NCBI RefSeq assembly: GCF_900537085.1
Contig: NZ_UNRE01000001.1
Coordinates: forward strand, 873,163 to 937,162
Length of the DNA: 64,000 nucleotides
Source of the DNA: Agarivorans sp. Alg241-V36
GTDB lineage: Bacteria; Pseudomonadota; Gammaproteobacteria; Enterobacterales; Celerinatantimonadaceae
Reading direction: 5' to 3'
This document shows positions 28,458 through 38,199 of the stretch, piece after piece. The notes under the pieces are model-generated. The model saw only the letters and a list, made by a program, of their open reading frames with translations. It was not told the origin of the DNA and searched no databases. Position numbers and translations under genes: made by a program. How positions within the stretch are numbered: the stretch's first letter is position 1; every line of letters begins with the position of its first letter.

Positions 28458-29789
28458 ATGAGTCAATCTACGATTCTTATTGTTGAAGATGATGCCGGTT
28501 TGCGTGAAGCATTGGTAGATACCTTGCAATTAGCTGGTTATCACTGTGAACAAGCTGATAGTGCAGAGTCTGCACTAATTGCCTTAGCGGAAGCTCCTGT
28601 CGATTTGGTGGTGAGTGACGTGCAAATGAGTGGCATGGATGGTTTAAGCCTACTTAAAAATATCAAACAAAAATGGCCGCAAACGCCAGTATTGTTGATG
28701 ACAGCTTACGCCAAGATTGATGATGCGGTATCGGCTATGCGTGATGGCGCCATTGATTACCTGTCAAAACCTTTTTCTCCAGAAGTACTACTCAACCAAG
28801 TTGGCCGTTATGCGCCGTCAATTAAAGTTGAAAAACGAGAGCCTATTTATGGCGATGCTTCGACAGAAGCGTTACTAAAATTGAGTCAAAAAGTTGCAGC
28901 ATCTGAAGCATCAGTATTAATTAGCGGACCAAGTGGTGCGGGTAAAGAGGTACTGTCTCGCTACATTCACGATTGTTCGCAGCGTAAGGACCAAGAATTT
29001 GTTGCAATTAACTGTGCGGCAATTCCTGAGAACATGCTTGAAGCCACTCTATTTGGCTATGAGAAAGGCGCGTTTACCGGTGCGATAAAAGCGTGTCCGG
29101 GTAAGTTTGAGCAGGCTCAAGGTGGAACTATTTTGCTAGACGAAATCAGTGAAATGGACCTTGGTTTGCAAGCTAAGTTATTGCGAGTGTTGCAGGAGCG
29201 AGAAGTTGAGCGCTTGGGTAGTCGCAAAATGATTAAACTTGATGTTCGCGTGATTGCTACCAGCAACCGAAATATGCGAGAGATAGTTAAGATGGGTCAG
29301 TTTAGAGAGGATTTGTATTATCGCCTCAATGTATTCCCACTAAACTGGCTACCATTAGACCAGCGTAAAGGTGATGTATTGCCATTAGCAACACACCTGC
29401 TCAATCGCCATAGTGCGCAAAACTACGAGTTGAGTCTAAGTGCACAGCATAAATTACTAAACCATTCTTGGCCTGGAAATGTGCGCGAGCTAGACAATGT
29501 AATGCAAAGGGCGCTTATTCTAGCCAATGGTAATGTCATTGATAATGACTGCCTGGTTATTGAAAACCAGCTAGAGCCTTTACAGGTTGAGCCAGTGTTT
29601 GAGTCATCACCAGCAAATGAACCCTTAGGTAATGAATTGCGCCAACAAGAGCAACAAATCATTTTAGATACGCTTAAAGCGTGTAATGGCAAACGTAAAG
29701 ATGTTGCAGAAAAGTTAGGTATTAGCCCTAGAACACTTCGTTACAAATTGGCACGCATCAAAGATTCTGGTGTAGAGCTACCTGCCTAA
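28458..29789 (+). CDS. flrC: FlrC sigma-54-dependent response regulator
   Basis: NtrC-family regulator of 443 residues. Receiver domain 1-120 has the acidic pair at 11-12, phospho-acceptor D54 ('VVSDVQMSGMDG') and the T/K signature ('LLMTAYAK', 'YLSKPF'). The AAA+ domain has Walker A-like 'GPSGAGKE', GAFTGA at 204-209 and 'GTILLDEISEM'. The Fis-type DNA-binding region is at the C-terminus ('GKRKDVAEKLGISPRTLRYKL'). It activates hook, basal-body and other class III genes. A strong terminator follows. Confidence 0.95.
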   Translation: MSQSTILIVEDDAGLREALVDTLQLAGYHCEQADSAESALIALAEAPVDLVVSDVQMSGMDGLSLLKNIKQKWPQTPVLLMTAYAKIDDAVSAMRDGAIDYLSKPFSPEVLLNQVGRYAPSIKVEKREPIYGDASTEALLKLSQKVAASEASVLISGPSGAGKEVLSRYIHDCSQRKDQEFVAINCAAIPENMLEATLFGYEKGAFTGAIKACPGKFEQAQGGTILLDEISEMDLGLQAKLLRVLQEREVERLGSRKMIKLDVRVIATSNRNMREIVKMGQFREDLYYRLNVFPLNWLPLDQRKGDVLPLATHLLNRHSAQNYELSLSAQHKLLNHSWPGNVRELDNVMQRALILANGNVIDNDCLVIENQLEPLQVEPVFESSPANEPLGNELRQQEQQIILDTLKACNGKRKDVAEKLGISPRTLRYKLARIKDSGVELPA

Positions 29790-29810
29790 TAATTAGCAGA
29801 CACTATTAAT

Positions 29811-29845
29811 AAAAAGCAGTATATCCAGATGATATACTGCTTTTT
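29811..29845 (+). terminator. Rho-independent terminator after flrC
   Basis: AAAAAGCAGTATATC (29811-29825) pairs with GATATACTGCTTTTT (29831-29845) around CAGAT. It ends with a T5 tract; the A5 on the left makes it potentially bidirectional. Confidence 0.9.
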
Positions 29846-29923
29846 GTTTAAAAGTGGGATAAGCATTCGGTTTATTTTGTTTCTTGTTAATAAATTAGTG
29901 AGGCTTATTGCGAGCTTTTCGCG

Positions 29924-29971
29924 TATAATGCCGCCGAATTTTTAGTTCTTATCTATCTCCAGATAAGAACT
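29924..29971 (+). promoter_or_regulatory. cmk promoter -10 and leader stem-loop
   Basis: A perfect TATAAT (29924-29929), without a good -35 box, is followed by an 11-bp perfect stem (AGTTCTTATCT at 29944-29954 with AGATAAGAACT at 29961-29971, loop ATCTCC). If transcription starts near 29936, the mRNA would begin almost directly with this stem, the arrangement of 5' stabilising hairpins. Confidence 0.5.
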
Positions 29972-30002
29972 CGCATTTTGCTTTGGACATTATGGAGGAC
30001 TC

Positions 30003-30683
30003 ATGACTCAAAACGTTCCAGTGGTGACAATTGACGGGCCTAGTGGTTCTGGTAAAGGTACCTTGTGCCAAAAACTAGCTCAGCATTATCAATGGCAACT
30101 TCTGGATAGCGGAGCCATTTATCGAGTCTTAGCCTTAGCTGCTTTGCATCATGAAGTAGCCTTAGACAATGAAGAAGCCTTAAGTCTTTTAGCCGCTCAT
30201 CTTGATGTACGATTTGAAGCTAAAGACGGCAATACCTTAGTCATTCTAGAAGGTGAAGATGTTTCCCTTGAAATTCGCAAAGAAACAGCCGGGAACGCCG
30301 CTTCCAAAGTTGCTGCATTTCCGCGAGTGCGAGAAGCCTTGTTAAGACGTCAGCGAGCATTTCGTGAAGCACCTGGTTTAATTGCTGATGGGCGAGACAT
30401 GGGAACAGTTGTTTTTGTTGACGCTCCAGCCAAGATATTTTTAGACGCAAGTGCAGCAGAACGCGCGCAGCGGCGCTATAATCAGTTGCAAGAAAAAGGC
30501 TTTAGTGTTAGTTTTGACCACCTTTTGAGCGAAATTGAAGAGCGTGATCACCGCGATAGGAATCGTAGTGTTGCACCTTTAGTTCCTGCTCAAGATGCGT
30601 TAGTTATTGATTCTACATCACTTTCTATTGAGGAAGTGGTGAAAATGTCGATAGATTATATCGACAGTAAATTAACCCAGTAA
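30003..30683 (+). CDS. cmk: Cytidylate kinase
   Basis: Phosphorylates CMP and dCMP; 226 residues. The P-loop '[18 protein letters not shown]' is at the N-terminus, followed by '[16 protein letters not shown]', the CMP-binding '[13 protein letters not shown]' and the LID-region '[17 protein letters not shown]'. GGAGG lies about 6 bases ahead of the ATG. It sits immediately upstream of rpsA as in E. coli and most gammaproteobacteria. Confidence 0.97.
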   Translation: MTQNVPVVTIDGPSGSGKGTLCQKLAQHYQWQLLDSGAIYRVLALAALHHEVALDNEEALSLLAAHLDVRFEAKDGNTLVILEGEDVSLEIRKETAGNAASKVAAFPRVREALLRRQRAFREAPGLIADGRDMGTVVFVDAPAKIFLDASAAERAQRRYNQLQEKGFSVSFDHLLSEIEERDHRDRNRSVAPLVPAQDALVIDSTSLSIEEVVKMSIDYIDSKLTQ

Positions 30684-30787
30684 TTTCTGGGATTTGGCGC
30701 ACCTATACCAAGGATGAATTAGGTGTTTATTATTAACCCCATTTAGCCGGATTGCTGAGTGGACGTTCTTATATGTGTAATTAAATA
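30684..30787 (+). promoter_or_regulatory. rpsA leader without a Shine-Dalgarno sequence
   Basis: No purine-rich ribosome binding site is present in the AT-rich 20 bases before the rpsA ATG. Upstream, CACCTA (30700-30705) pairs with TAGGTG (30720-30725), enclosing an AGGA in the loop. In E. coli and relatives, rpsA leaders fold into hairpins with loop GGA motifs that allow SD-less initiation and autorepression by S1; this leader fits that pattern. Confidence 0.55.
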
Positions 30788-32461
30788 ATGACTGAATCTT
30801 TTGCTCAACTCTTTGAAGAGTCACTTCAAGACCTAGAATTTCGTTCTGGTTCGATTGTTAAAGGTACTGTAGTAGGTATCGAAAACGGTATGGTACTAGT
30901 AGACGCTGGCCTTAAGTCAGAATCTGCTATCCCTGCAGAACAGTTCAAAAACTCTGCTGGCGAACTAGAAATTGAAGTAGGCGCGGAAGTAGACGTAGCG
31001 TTAGACGCTGTAGAAGATGGTTTCGGTGAAACTGTTCTTTCTCGCGAAAAAGCGAAACGTCACGAAGCGTGGATCCAACTTGAAAGTGCTTACGAAGAGC
31101 AAGCAACGGTTGTTGGTATCATCAATGGTAAAGTTAAAGGTGGCTTTACAGTTGAAGTTAACACCATCCGTGCATTCTTGCCTGGTTCTCTAGTTGACGT
31201 TCGCCCTGTGCGCGATACTGCTCACCTAGAAGGTAAAGAGCTTGAATTTAAAGTTATCAAACTTGATCAAAAACGCAACAACGTAGTTGTTTCTCGTCGT
31301 GCTGTTATCGAAACTGAAAACAGTGTTGAACGTGATCAACTTCTTGAGAACCTACAAGAAGGTCAAGAAGTTAAAGGTATCGTTAAGAACCTTACTGACT
31401 ACGGTGCATTCGTTGATCTTGGCGGTGTTGACGGTCTTCTACACATCACTGACATGGCTTGGAAACGCGTTAAGCACCCAAGCGAAATTGTTAATGTTGG
31501 CGATGAAATCAACGTTAAAGTTCTTAAGTTTGACCGTGAGCGCACTCGTGTATCTCTAGGTCTTAAGCAACTGGGTGAAGATCCATGGGTAGCAATTGCT
31601 AACCGTTACCCAGAAGGCGCTCGTCTTGAAGGTCGCGTAACTAACCTAACTGACTACGGTTGCTTTGTTGAAATCGAAGACGGTGTTGAAGGTCTAGTTC
31701 ACGTTTCTGAAATGGATTGGACTAACAAAAACATTCACCCATCTAAAGTTGTTAACGTGGGTGACCTTGTTGAAGTTATGGTATTGGATATCGACGAAGA
31801 ACGTCGTCGTATCTCACTTGGTTTGAAACAGTGTAAAGTTAACCCATGGGAGCTATTCGCTAGCACTCATGATAAGAACGACAAAGTTTCAGGTAAGATC
31901 AAGTCTATCACTGACTTCGGTATCTTCATCGGCCTTGACGGCGGTATTGACGGTCTTGTTCACCTATCTGACATCTCTTGGGATGCTCAAGGTGAAGAAG
32001 CGGTTCGCGACTTTAAGAAAGGCGACGAAATCGAAGCTGTTGTACTACAAGTTGACGCAGAGCGTGAGCGTATTAGCCTAGGTGTTAAGCAGCTTGCTGA
32101 AGATCCGTTCAACAACTACCTAGCTGACCTTAAGAAAGGTGCTTTAGTTAACGGTACCGTTACTGAAGTTGACGCTAAAGGTGCAACTGTTGAGCTAGCA
32201 AGTGGCGTTGAAGGTTACTTACGTGCTGGTGACGTTAGCCGTGACCGTGTTGAAGATGCATCACTAGTTCTTTCTGTTGGCGACAAGCTTGAAGCTAAGT
32301 TTGTTGGTGTTGACCGTAAGAACCGCGTAATCAGCCTTTCTATCCGTGCTAAAGACGAAGCGGACGAGAAAGAAGCAATGGCTACTCTGAACAAGAAAGA
32401 AGATGCTCAGATTGGTAACGCTATGGCAGATGCATTCAAATCTGCACTTAAAGGCGAATAA
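30788..32461 (+). CDS. rpsA: 30S ribosomal protein S1
   Basis: Ribosomal protein S1, 557 residues, the standard length with six S1/OB repeats. Repeats 3-6 are easily seen from '[19 protein letters not shown]', '[19 protein letters not shown]', '[19 protein letters not shown]' and '[19 protein letters not shown]'. It binds mRNA leaders and helps initiation on structured messages. The codon choice is markedly more restricted than in neighbours, as expected of a highly expressed gene. Autoregulation through the leader is likely. Confidence 0.98.
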   Translation: MTESFAQLFEESLQDLEFRSGSIVKGTVVGIENGMVLVDAGLKSESAIPAEQFKNSAGELEIEVGAEVDVALDAVEDGFGETVLSREKAKRHEAWIQLESAYEEQATVVGIINGKVKGGFTVEVNTIRAFLPGSLVDVRPVRDTAHLEGKELEFKVIKLDQKRNNVVVSRRAVIETENSVERDQLLENLQEGQEVKGIVKNLTDYGAFVDLGGVDGLLHITDMAWKRVKHPSEIVNVGDEINVKVLKFDRERTRVSLGLKQLGEDPWVAIANRYPEGARLEGRVTNLTDYGCFVEIEDGVEGLVHVSEMDWTNKNIHPSKVVNVGDLVEVMVLDIDEERRRISLGLKQCKVNPWELFASTHDKNDKVSGKIKSITDFGIFIGLDGGIDGLVHLSDISWDAQGEEAVRDFKKGDEIEAVVLQVDAERERISLGVKQLAEDPFNNYLADLKKGALVNGTVTEVDAKGATVELASGVEGYLRAGDVSRDRVEDASLVLSVGDKLEAKFVGVDRKNRVISLSIRAKDEADEKEAMATLNKKEDAQIGNAMADAFKSALKGE

Positions 32462-32497
32462 TCTTTAAATCTTTTTTAGATTTATGTGATTGAATAT

Positions 32498-32520
32498 TGG
32501 GGGGGACTTGTTCCCCCCCA
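32498..32520. terminator. G7/C7 stem-loop between rpsA and ihfB
   Basis: T-G7-A (32498-32506) pairs with T-C7-A (32512-32520) around a 5-base loop, followed by a T-rich stretch. A weaker AAATCT/AGATTT stem lies just upstream (about 32466-32482). It probably attenuates rpsA transcription into ihfB. Confidence 0.65.
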
Positions 32521-32572
32521 TTTCTTTATCTACACTGGTATTAGTTCCCTTTATCAATGGCTTGGAGAATCC

Positions 32573-32857
32573 ATGACTAAATCTGATTTGATTGAAATAC
32601 TCGCTAGTAAACATATTCAATTTACCAGTAAAGAAATTGAGTCGGCAATTAAAGAAATTCTTGAGCAAATGACCTGTTCACTACAGGAAGGCGACAGAAT
32701 TGAAATTCGTGGTTTTGGTAGCTTCTCACTGCACTTCCGTGCACCAAGAGTAGGCCGAAATCCAAAAACAGGTGAAAAGGTAGAGTTGTCTGGGAAGCAT
32801 GTTCCCCACTTTAAACCTGGTAAAGAATTGCGAGAACGCGTAAACGCTAGCCTATAG
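32573..32857 (+). CDS. ihfB: Integration host factor beta subunit
   Basis: DNA-bending protein IHF-beta, 94 residues from the ATG at 32573, exactly the family length; the frame opens upstream at 32486 but that would include the terminator stem. Family blocks are '[14 protein letters not shown]', '[20 protein letters not shown]' and '[10 protein letters not shown]' (the DNA-intercalating arm with its Pro), ending '[13 protein letters not shown]'. A GGAG lies about 6 bases upstream. It follows rpsA as in E. coli. IHF also assists sigma-54 promoters such as those of flagellar genes. Confidence 0.97.
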   Translation: MTKSDLIEILASKHIQFTSKEIESAIKEILEQMTCSLQEGDRIEIRGFGSFSLHFRAPRVGRNPKTGEKVELSGKHVPHFKPGKELRERVNASL

Positions 32858-32951
32858 TATTGTTTCTTTTACAATTAGGTGATCTTGGCTGGTTAAATTA
32901 ACGTGATTGCTGCATAATTTCCCTAGCTTTTGTTTGGCTCTGGGAGGTTAT

Positions 32952-33242
32952 GTGAAAGCAATATTCTCGACACTGTTATTAGTTGTACTGTTTGTTACCG
33001 CACTTGCTGTGGGCGCGCAAAATGATCAAGTAGTAAGTGTTAACTACCTTATTGCAGAGTCAGACATGCGTTTGTCATGGCTTATGGCCGGCTTATTCGT
33101 GGCTGGCTTCATTACTTGTCTCCTATTTTTGTTAGCTTTTTATACTCGTATCCGCTTAGAAAGTGCCGGCCTAAAACGTCGTTTGGCTAAGCAGCAAAAA
33201 CAGCTGAATAAGTTACAAGACGAGACGGTCAAGGATAGTTAA
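32952..33242 (+). CDS. lapA: Lipopolysaccharide assembly protein LapA
   Basis: Small inner-membrane protein (YciS), 96 residues from a GTG at 32952 with GGGAGG 4-5 bases upstream; the longer frame from 32907 adds 15 residues not seen in relatives. Two membrane segments (about residues 3-21 and 41-63) enclose the conserved 'ALAVGAQNDQVVSVNYLIA', and a charged coiled-coil tail follows. It binds LapB. Its TAA overlaps the lapB ATG by one base. Confidence 0.9.
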   Translation: MKAIFSTLLLVVLFVTALAVGAQNDQVVSVNYLIAESDMRLSWLMAGLFVAGFITCLLFLLAFYTRIRLESAGLKRRLAKQQKQLNKLQDETVKDS

Positions 33243-34411
33243 TGCTAGGCTTGTTGTTTTTGCTCCTACCAGTTGCTGCCGCTTATGGGTGGTATATGGG
33301 GCAGCGCAGTGTTAGACAAAATCAGCAACAGCAAGCGAATCACGTATCTAAGCAATATGTAGAAGGTTTAAATCTTCTTTTATCCAACCAATCAGATAAA
33401 GCCGTAGACCTCTTTGTCGAATTACTGCAAGTAGACTCCGAAACCATCGATACCCACCTCGCGTTGGGCAATTTGTTCCGACAACGCGGAGAAGTGGATA
33501 GAGCCATTCGCATTCACCAAAACTTGATTGCCCGCGAAGGCATCGATATTGATCAAAAAAACTTAGCGTTACATCAATTGGCCAAAGACTACTTGGCCGC
33601 GGGTTTGTTTGATAGAGCCGAAGCCTTACTGATAGAGCTGCAAGAAGAACCTGATTACCGCCAGCTCGCATTAAAGCAGTTACTAAGTATTTATCAGCAA
33701 ACCCGAGAATGGCCACAAGCCATTGCGGTAGCTAAAAAAATTGATCCTAAAGAGCTCAGTGACGTTAATCGCCAGATAGCGCATTTTTATTGCGAGCAAG
33801 CTCAAGAGCTCGAAACGGCGGGTAAACTTTCGAAGAGCCAAGGCTTACTGAAAAAAGCCCTTAGTGCTGACAAGAAATGTGTAAGAGCCAGTTTGCACCT
33901 TGCTCAAATCCAAAATGCCGAAGGCGACTACAAAGCCGCCCTTAAAAATTTGAATAGAATCCCAGAGCAAGATATCGATTTTGCTTCCGATGCTTTATCA
34001 CTTTACAAAACCTGCAGCGATAATTTAGCAAAGCCAGAATATTACCAGCAGTTTTTAGAGTATTGCCTTTCAATAAAGAGCATTGCAAGTGTGGTGGTAG
34101 AGCTTTCGATTATTTATCGTGAGGCGCATGGCGCTGAGCAAGCACAGGAACTATTGGTGGATGAGCTTAAGCGCAACCCTACCATGAAAGGATTTCACCA
34201 TTTAATGGGCCTTCATTTAGCATCTGCTGAAGAGGGCCAAGCTAAACAAAGCCTGCAAGTTCTGCGAGGCTTGGTTACCCAACAATTAAAGATTAAACCT
34301 CACTATCAGTGTCGACGCTGCGGCTTCTCATCTCACTCTATATATTGGCATTGTCCATCATGTAAGAGCTGGGGCACAGTTAAACCAATAGTGGGCTTAG
34401 ACGGAGAGTAG
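33242..34411 (+). CDS. lapB: Lipopolysaccharide assembly protein LapB (YciM)
   Basis: Inner-membrane-anchored TPR protein, 389 residues, that directs FtsH to degrade LpxC and so sets LPS synthesis. An N-terminal membrane helix (about 2-18) precedes several TPR units ('[20 protein letters not shown]', '[20 protein letters not shown]', '[20 protein letters not shown]'), and the C-terminal rubredoxin-like metal site has both CxxC pairs ('CRRCGF' and 'CPSCKSWG'). pyrF starts 5 bases after the stop, the same order as in E. coli. Confidence 0.95.
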   Translation: MLGLLFLLLPVAAAYGWYMGQRSVRQNQQQQANHVSKQYVEGLNLLLSNQSDKAVDLFVELLQVDSETIDTHLALGNLFRQRGEVDRAIRIHQNLIAREGIDIDQKNLALHQLAKDYLAAGLFDRAEALLIELQEEPDYRQLALKQLLSIYQQTREWPQAIAVAKKIDPKELSDVNRQIAHFYCEQAQELETAGKLSKSQGLLKKALSADKKCVRASLHLAQIQNAEGDYKAALKNLNRIPEQDIDFASDALSLYKTCSDNLAKPEYYQQFLEYCLSIKSIASVVVELSIIYREAHGAEQAQELLVDELKRNPTMKGFHHLMGLHLASAEEGQAKQSLQVLRGLVTQQLKIKPHYQCRRCGFSSHSIYWHCPSCKSWGTVKPIVGLDGE

Positions 34412-34416
34412 TAACA

Positions 34417-35115
34417 ATGCAAGACCCCAAGGTATTAGTTGCCCTTGATTATGCAGATATTAATCAATGTATGGCATTTGTAGAGCAATTAGAGCCGGGC
34501 TCATGTCGTCTAAAAGTGGGTAAAGAAATGTTCACTTTGTTCGGCCCTCAATTAGTGAAAGAGCTTCATAGTAAAGGCTTTGAAGTTTTCCTCGATCTAA
34601 AGTTTCACGATATTCCAAATACGGTAGCTAAAGCTGTTACTGCTGCAGCTGAATTGGGTGTGTGGATGGTTAATGTGCATGCCAGTGGCGGCCGTAGAAT
34701 GATGGAAGCTGCTAAAGCTGCTTTAGAACCCTATGGAGACAAGCGTCCTAAACTGATAGCGGTGACGGTATTAACCAGCATGGATCAATCTGACTTGTTG
34801 GAGTTAGGTATAGAACTTAGCCCGCTGCAACAAGTAGAGCGTTTAGCCAAGTTAACTCAGCAATCTGGTTTAGACGGAGTGGTGTGCTCGGCCCACGAAG
34901 CTAAACTGCTAAAATCTCAACTTGGTGAAGATTTCGCTTTAGTGACTCCTGGCATAAGACCCACCGGGAGTGCGCAAGGCGACCAACGTCGAATTATGAC
35001 ACCCGTTGAAGCAGTTACTGCAGGCTCAGATTATCTAGTGATAGGCAGACCAATCACTCAAGCTAGCTCTCCTGCAGAAGTATTAAGCTCTATTAATGCT
35101 GAGTTAAGTGCCTAG
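34417..35115 (+). CDS. pyrF: Orotidine-5'-phosphate decarboxylase
   Basis: Last enzyme of UMP synthesis, 232 residues. The catalytic '[17 protein letters not shown]' block carries the Asp-Lys-x2-Asp array, and the phosphate site is seen in 'TPGIRPTG' and '[11 protein letters not shown]'. The substrate-binding N-terminus '[18 protein letters not shown]' is also present. Its last 12 bases overlap the convergent rhombosortase gene, and no terminator is visible between them. Confidence 0.97.
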   Translation: MQDPKVLVALDYADINQCMAFVEQLEPGSCRLKVGKEMFTLFGPQLVKELHSKGFEVFLDLKFHDIPNTVAKAVTAAAELGVWMVNVHASGGRRMMEAAKAALEPYGDKRPKLIAVTVLTSMDQSDLLELGIELSPLQQVERLAKLTQQSGLDGVVCSAHEAKLLKSQLGEDFALVTPGIRPTGSAQGDQRRIMTPVEAVTAGSDYLVIGRPITQASSPAEVLSSINAELSA

Positions 35116-35682
35116 TTGGTAATTGCGCCATAACGGCCACCATAACAACAAAGCAAAGCTAATTCCGAGTACTGCAAACAATAAATGGGCATCGATGGCA
35201 ACGTCGATGCCAATTAAGTCGGTGACCCATGGGTCACCACCGTATAGTTGCTCCATGAGTAGCTTTGCACTTAAACCCGCCAGAACTATGCTTCCCACAC
35301 GCTTTTTGTCGGTTAATAAATCAACCATTGCTGCGTAGGCAATTAAGCCATGGATAAGACCAGATAGCCCTACATACTCATCATATCGAGCAAACCATAG
35401 CAGTCCACCACCCACAATGCATAAGCTAATACTAAGCAACATAAAGTGTTTATTTGATAATCGGTCATCGAAAACAAAATAAACCAGTACTAAGGTGGCT
35501 ACGTTCATCAACCAATGGATAAGGTTATTGTGGCTAACATTACCCGTCATAATTCGCCAATATTCGCCTTCAGCTATCAACTGTTTATTCCAGCTCATAA
35601 GCTCGGTGTGAGCTAGGGTAAACCACGAGCAGGTGATGATTATAAGTAAAAACCAAAAGCGGCCGACAAAATACTTGAGCAT
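35104..35682 (-). CDS. rrtA: Rhombosortase (rhomboid-type GlyGly-CTERM protease)
   Basis: A 192-residue polytopic membrane protein of the rhomboid superfamily. The features that point to the rhombosortase subgroup are '[21 protein letters not shown]' as two short blocks (WRIMTGN and H56-x3-N60), the catalytic GLSG with S107 ('[10 protein letters not shown]') and the partner H166 ('[10 protein letters not shown]'). Rhombosortases cleave proteins with a C-terminal GlyGly-CTERM sorting tag, often type II-secreted enzymes. No such tagged protein is encoded in this window. It starts 2 bases after queC and probably shares its transcript. Confidence 0.85.
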   Translation of the reverse strand: MLKYFVGRFWFLLIIITCSWFTLAHTELMSWNKQLIAEGEYWRIMTGNVSHNNLIHWLMNVATLVLVYFVFDDRLSNKHFMLLSISLCIVGGGLLWFARYDEYVGLSGLIHGLIAYAAMVDLLTDKKRVGSIVLAGLSAKLLMEQLYGGDPWVTDLIGIDVAIDAHLLFAVLGISFALLLWWPLWRNYQLGT

Positions 35683-35684
35683 AT

Positions 35685-36341
35685 TTATTCGTAGCTTAGA
35701 GGGTCTGTAACGGCGTTTAGTTTAAATGCTTCTAAACGCTCTTGGCAGGCGCCACACTTACCACAGGCATGCTCTCGACCGTTATAACAGGTCCAGGTTT
35801 TGCCATAATCTAAACCCATAGCTAATCCATCGCTTAAAATGTCTATTTTAGATTGCTCAAGGTAGGGGCTTATTACTTCTACAGCATCATAGTTAGCGAT
35901 AAGGCTCACATCGTTCATTTTCTTTACGAATTCTGGGCGACAATCGGGGTAGATAGCGTGGTCGCCAGAGTGAGCGCCATAGAAGACTTTTTTAGCACCA
36001 ATCGATACCGCGTAACCAATAGCCAAAGATAGCAAAATCATATTGCGGTTCGGCACTACCGTAGATTTCATTGACTCTTCTTGATAGTCCCCTTCGGGAA
36101 TATCTATGTCAGAGGTGAGTGAAGAACCAGCCAGTAATTGATTGATTGCAGTAATATCTACGATTTTATGCTTGATACCAAGTTCTTCAGTTACCTTTTG
36201 AGCGTATTCCAATTCTTTTACATGGCGTTGGCCATAATTAAAGCTAAGAGCATAAGGTTGTAGGCCCAATTGCAGGGTTTTATGCAGAACAGTGAATGAG
36301 TCCATTCCACCTGAATAAATCACTACCGCTTTTTCTTTCAT
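35685..36341 (-). CDS. queC: QueC, 7-cyano-7-deazaguanine synthase
   Basis: Converts 7-carboxy-7-deazaguanine to preQ0 in queuosine synthesis; 218 residues. The PP-loop ATP site '[13 protein letters not shown]' is at the N-terminus and the C-terminal zinc site has four Cys in '[19 protein letters not shown]'. The partner queE is transcribed divergently from only 66 bases away. I see no preQ1 riboswitch in that gap. Confidence 0.97.
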   Translation of the reverse strand: MKEKAVVIYSGGMDSFTVLHKTLQLGLQPYALSFNYGQRHVKELEYAQKVTEELGIKHKIVDITAINQLLAGSSLTSDIDIPEGDYQEESMKSTVVPNRNMILLSLAIGYAVSIGAKKVFYGAHSGDHAIYPDCRPEFVKKMNDVSLIANYDAVEVISPYLEQSKIDILSDGLAMGLDYGKTWTCYNGREHACGKCGACQERLEAFKLNAVTDPLSYE

Positions 36342-36407
36342 TATTTGCTCTTTAAAATGTGTTTTAATACTGCACTAGATTTTCGCTTATTATGATCTGG
36401 GATACAA

Positions 36408-37085
36408 ATGGCATCTTTTGCTTTACCTGTTAACGAAGTGTTTGAAACCATCCAAGGGGAGGGTTTTCATACTGGTGTACCTGCAATATTTGTCCGGTTA
36501 CAGGGCTGTGATGTAGGTTGTTCATGGTGTGATACTAAACATACCTGGCAGGTACTAGATTCCGACAAAGTAGAGCCAGAGCTAATAATTGGTGCTAGTG
36601 GCGATACCGCGCGCTGGGCGCATTTAACCGCGGTTCAATTGCTTGAGCAGTTTCAAACTCTGTATAAAGCAAAACATGTGGTTATCACCGGTGGTGAGCC
36701 ATGCATGTATGATTTGACGGAACTAAGCAAAACGCTAATTGAAGCCGGTTATTCGGTACAAATTGAAACCAGTGGCACTTATCCAGTAAAAGTTGCCAAC
36801 AAAGCTTGGGTAACCGTATCGCCTAAAGTAGAGATGAAAGGCGGAAAAGTCGTTATTGAGCAAGCTTTACATCGGGCCAACGAAATAAAACATCCTGTGG
36901 CTCGAGAGCGAGATTTAACTAATTTAAAGAATCTATTAGCTGGTATGACTAAAAACCTAGATGTATTGGTGTGTTTACAACCAATTAGCCAGCAGCAAAG
37001 AGCGACTGACTTATGTATTGAAGCTTGTATAGAAAACAACTGGCGCTTATCTTTACAAACTCATAAATTTATTGGCATTGAATAG
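36408..37085 (+). CDS. queE: QueE, 7-carboxy-7-deazaguanine synthase
   Basis: Radical SAM enzyme, 225 residues, of queuosine synthesis. The N-terminus 'PVNEVFETIQGEGFHTGVPA' and the cluster-binding 'RLQGCDVGCSWCDTKHTW' match the E. coli enzyme, including its CxxxCxxC spacing; 'HVVITGGEPCMYD' is the SAM-contact motif and 'TVSPKVEMKGG' is also shared. galE follows after 46 bases. Confidence 0.96.
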   Translation: MASFALPVNEVFETIQGEGFHTGVPAIFVRLQGCDVGCSWCDTKHTWQVLDSDKVEPELIIGASGDTARWAHLTAVQLLEQFQTLYKAKHVVITGGEPCMYDLTELSKTLIEAGYSVQIETSGTYPVKVANKAWVTVSPKVEMKGGKVVIEQALHRANEIKHPVARERDLTNLKNLLAGMTKNLDVLVCLQPISQQQRATDLCIEACIENNWRLSLQTHKFIGIE

Positions 37086-37131
37086 CGGCCCCATCGATGG
37101 AGCCAAACGTATTACTTTATAAAGGATTGTT

Positions 37132-38145
37132 ATGACTATTTTAGTAACCGGTGGAGCAGGCTATATTGGCAGCCACACTGTGGTTGAGTTATTAAACCAG
37201 GGAGAAGAAGTGGTTATTGTTGATAACCTTTGTAACTCTCATGCAGCCTCAATTGATAGAATTGAGGAAATTTGTCAAAAGCGCCCAGCGTTTTATCAAG
37301 TTGATATTCGAGACAAAGCAGAGCTTAACACTGTTTTTAGTCAGCATAACTTTACTTCCGTTATTCATTTTGCGGGTTTAAAAGCAGTCGGAGAATCAAC
37401 AACTATCCCATTACATTATTATCAAAATAATGTCTCTGGTACTTTAAGCTTATGCGAAGTGATGGCTGAGCATAATGTAAAAAATTTAGTCTTTAGTTCG
37501 TCGGCTACAGTATATGGCGACCCACATACTGTTCCAATTTTAGAAAGCTTTCCAACTGGCGCTACTAACCCTTACGGGCGCTCTAAGTTGATCGTTGAAG
37601 ATATGCTTAGCGACTTATATAAATCGGATGACAGTTGGAACATAGCTTTACTGCGTTATTTCAATCCGGTTGGTGCCCATAAGTCTGGTTTAATTGGTGA
37701 AGATCCTAACGGTATTCCTAACAACTTAGTGCCTTATATTACTCAGGTTGCGGTAGGTCGATTAGCTCAATTAAGTGTGTTTGGCGATGATTACAACACC
37801 GTAGATGGCACCGGTGTGCGAGACTACATTCACGTAGTGGATTTAGCTAAAGGCCATTTAAAGGCTTTAAACAAATTAGCGGCTAATTCAGGTTTGGTCA
37901 CCTACAACTTAGGCACCGGACAAGGTTACAGCGTATTAGAAATGCTCGCTGCGTTTGAAAAGGTGTCGGGTAAGTCAATTGCTTATCAAATTGCTCCACG
38001 TCGCCCAGGTGATATTGCTGCATGTTATTCTGATCCGAGTCTCGCTAAAGCAGAATTAGATTGGCAGGCAGAGTTAAACTTAGATGATATGGCTGAGGAT
38101 TCTTGGCGTTGGCAACAAGGCAACCCAAATGGCTTTGCCTCTTAG
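37132..38145 (+). CDS. galE: UDP-glucose 4-epimerase
   Basis: Short-chain dehydrogenase-type epimerase, 337 residues, interconverting UDP-glucose and UDP-galactose (and possibly the N-acetyl forms). NAD site 'ILVTGGAGYIGSHTVVELL', catalytic 'SSSATVYGDP' Ser and 'NPYGRSKLIVEDML' YxxxK, and the 'NLGTGQGYSVLEML' block are clear. A bidirectional terminator separates it from hns. It could feed LPS or capsule sugars. Confidence 0.96.
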   Translation: MTILVTGGAGYIGSHTVVELLNQGEEVVIVDNLCNSHAASIDRIEEICQKRPAFYQVDIRDKAELNTVFSQHNFTSVIHFAGLKAVGESTTIPLHYYQNNVSGTLSLCEVMAEHNVKNLVFSSSATVYGDPHTVPILESFPTGATNPYGRSKLIVEDMLSDLYKSDDSWNIALLRYFNPVGAHKSGLIGEDPNGIPNNLVPYITQVAVGRLAQLSVFGDDYNTVDGTGVRDYIHVVDLAKGHLKALNKLAANSGLVTYNLGTGQGYSVLEMLAAFEKVSGKSIAYQIAPRRPGDIAACYSDPSLAKAELDWQAELNLDDMAEDSWRWQQGNPNGFAS

Positions 38146-38157
38146 TCGTTGTGGAAT

Positions 38158-38185
38158 AAAAAAGGAGCCTTAAGGCTCCTTTTTT
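38158..38185. terminator. Bidirectional terminator between galE and hns
   Basis: AAAAAAGGAGCC (38158-38169), loop TTAA, GGCTCCTTTTTT (38174-38185). The symmetric A6/T6 flanks allow it to stop transcription of both convergent genes. Confidence 0.93.
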
Positions 38186-38199
38186 ATATTGGCAATAAA

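Noticed and set aside
31287-32081. Two + strand frames inside rpsA
   Set aside because: They are products of the strongly biased codon use of rpsA in a shifted frame, with no initiation signals.
32498-32520. G7 and C7 runs near ihfB as contingency tracts
   Set aside because: They are the two arms of one hairpin in a non-coding gap, so a structural explanation is simpler than phase variation.
32486-32572. N-terminal extension of IhfB
   Set aside because: It would translate the G7/C7 stem-loop; the ATG at 32573 gives exactly the 94 residues typical of IHF-beta.
36342-36407. Possible preQ1 riboswitch between queC and queE
   Set aside because: The gap is 66 bases, shared by two divergent starts, and shows no preQ1 aptamer features.
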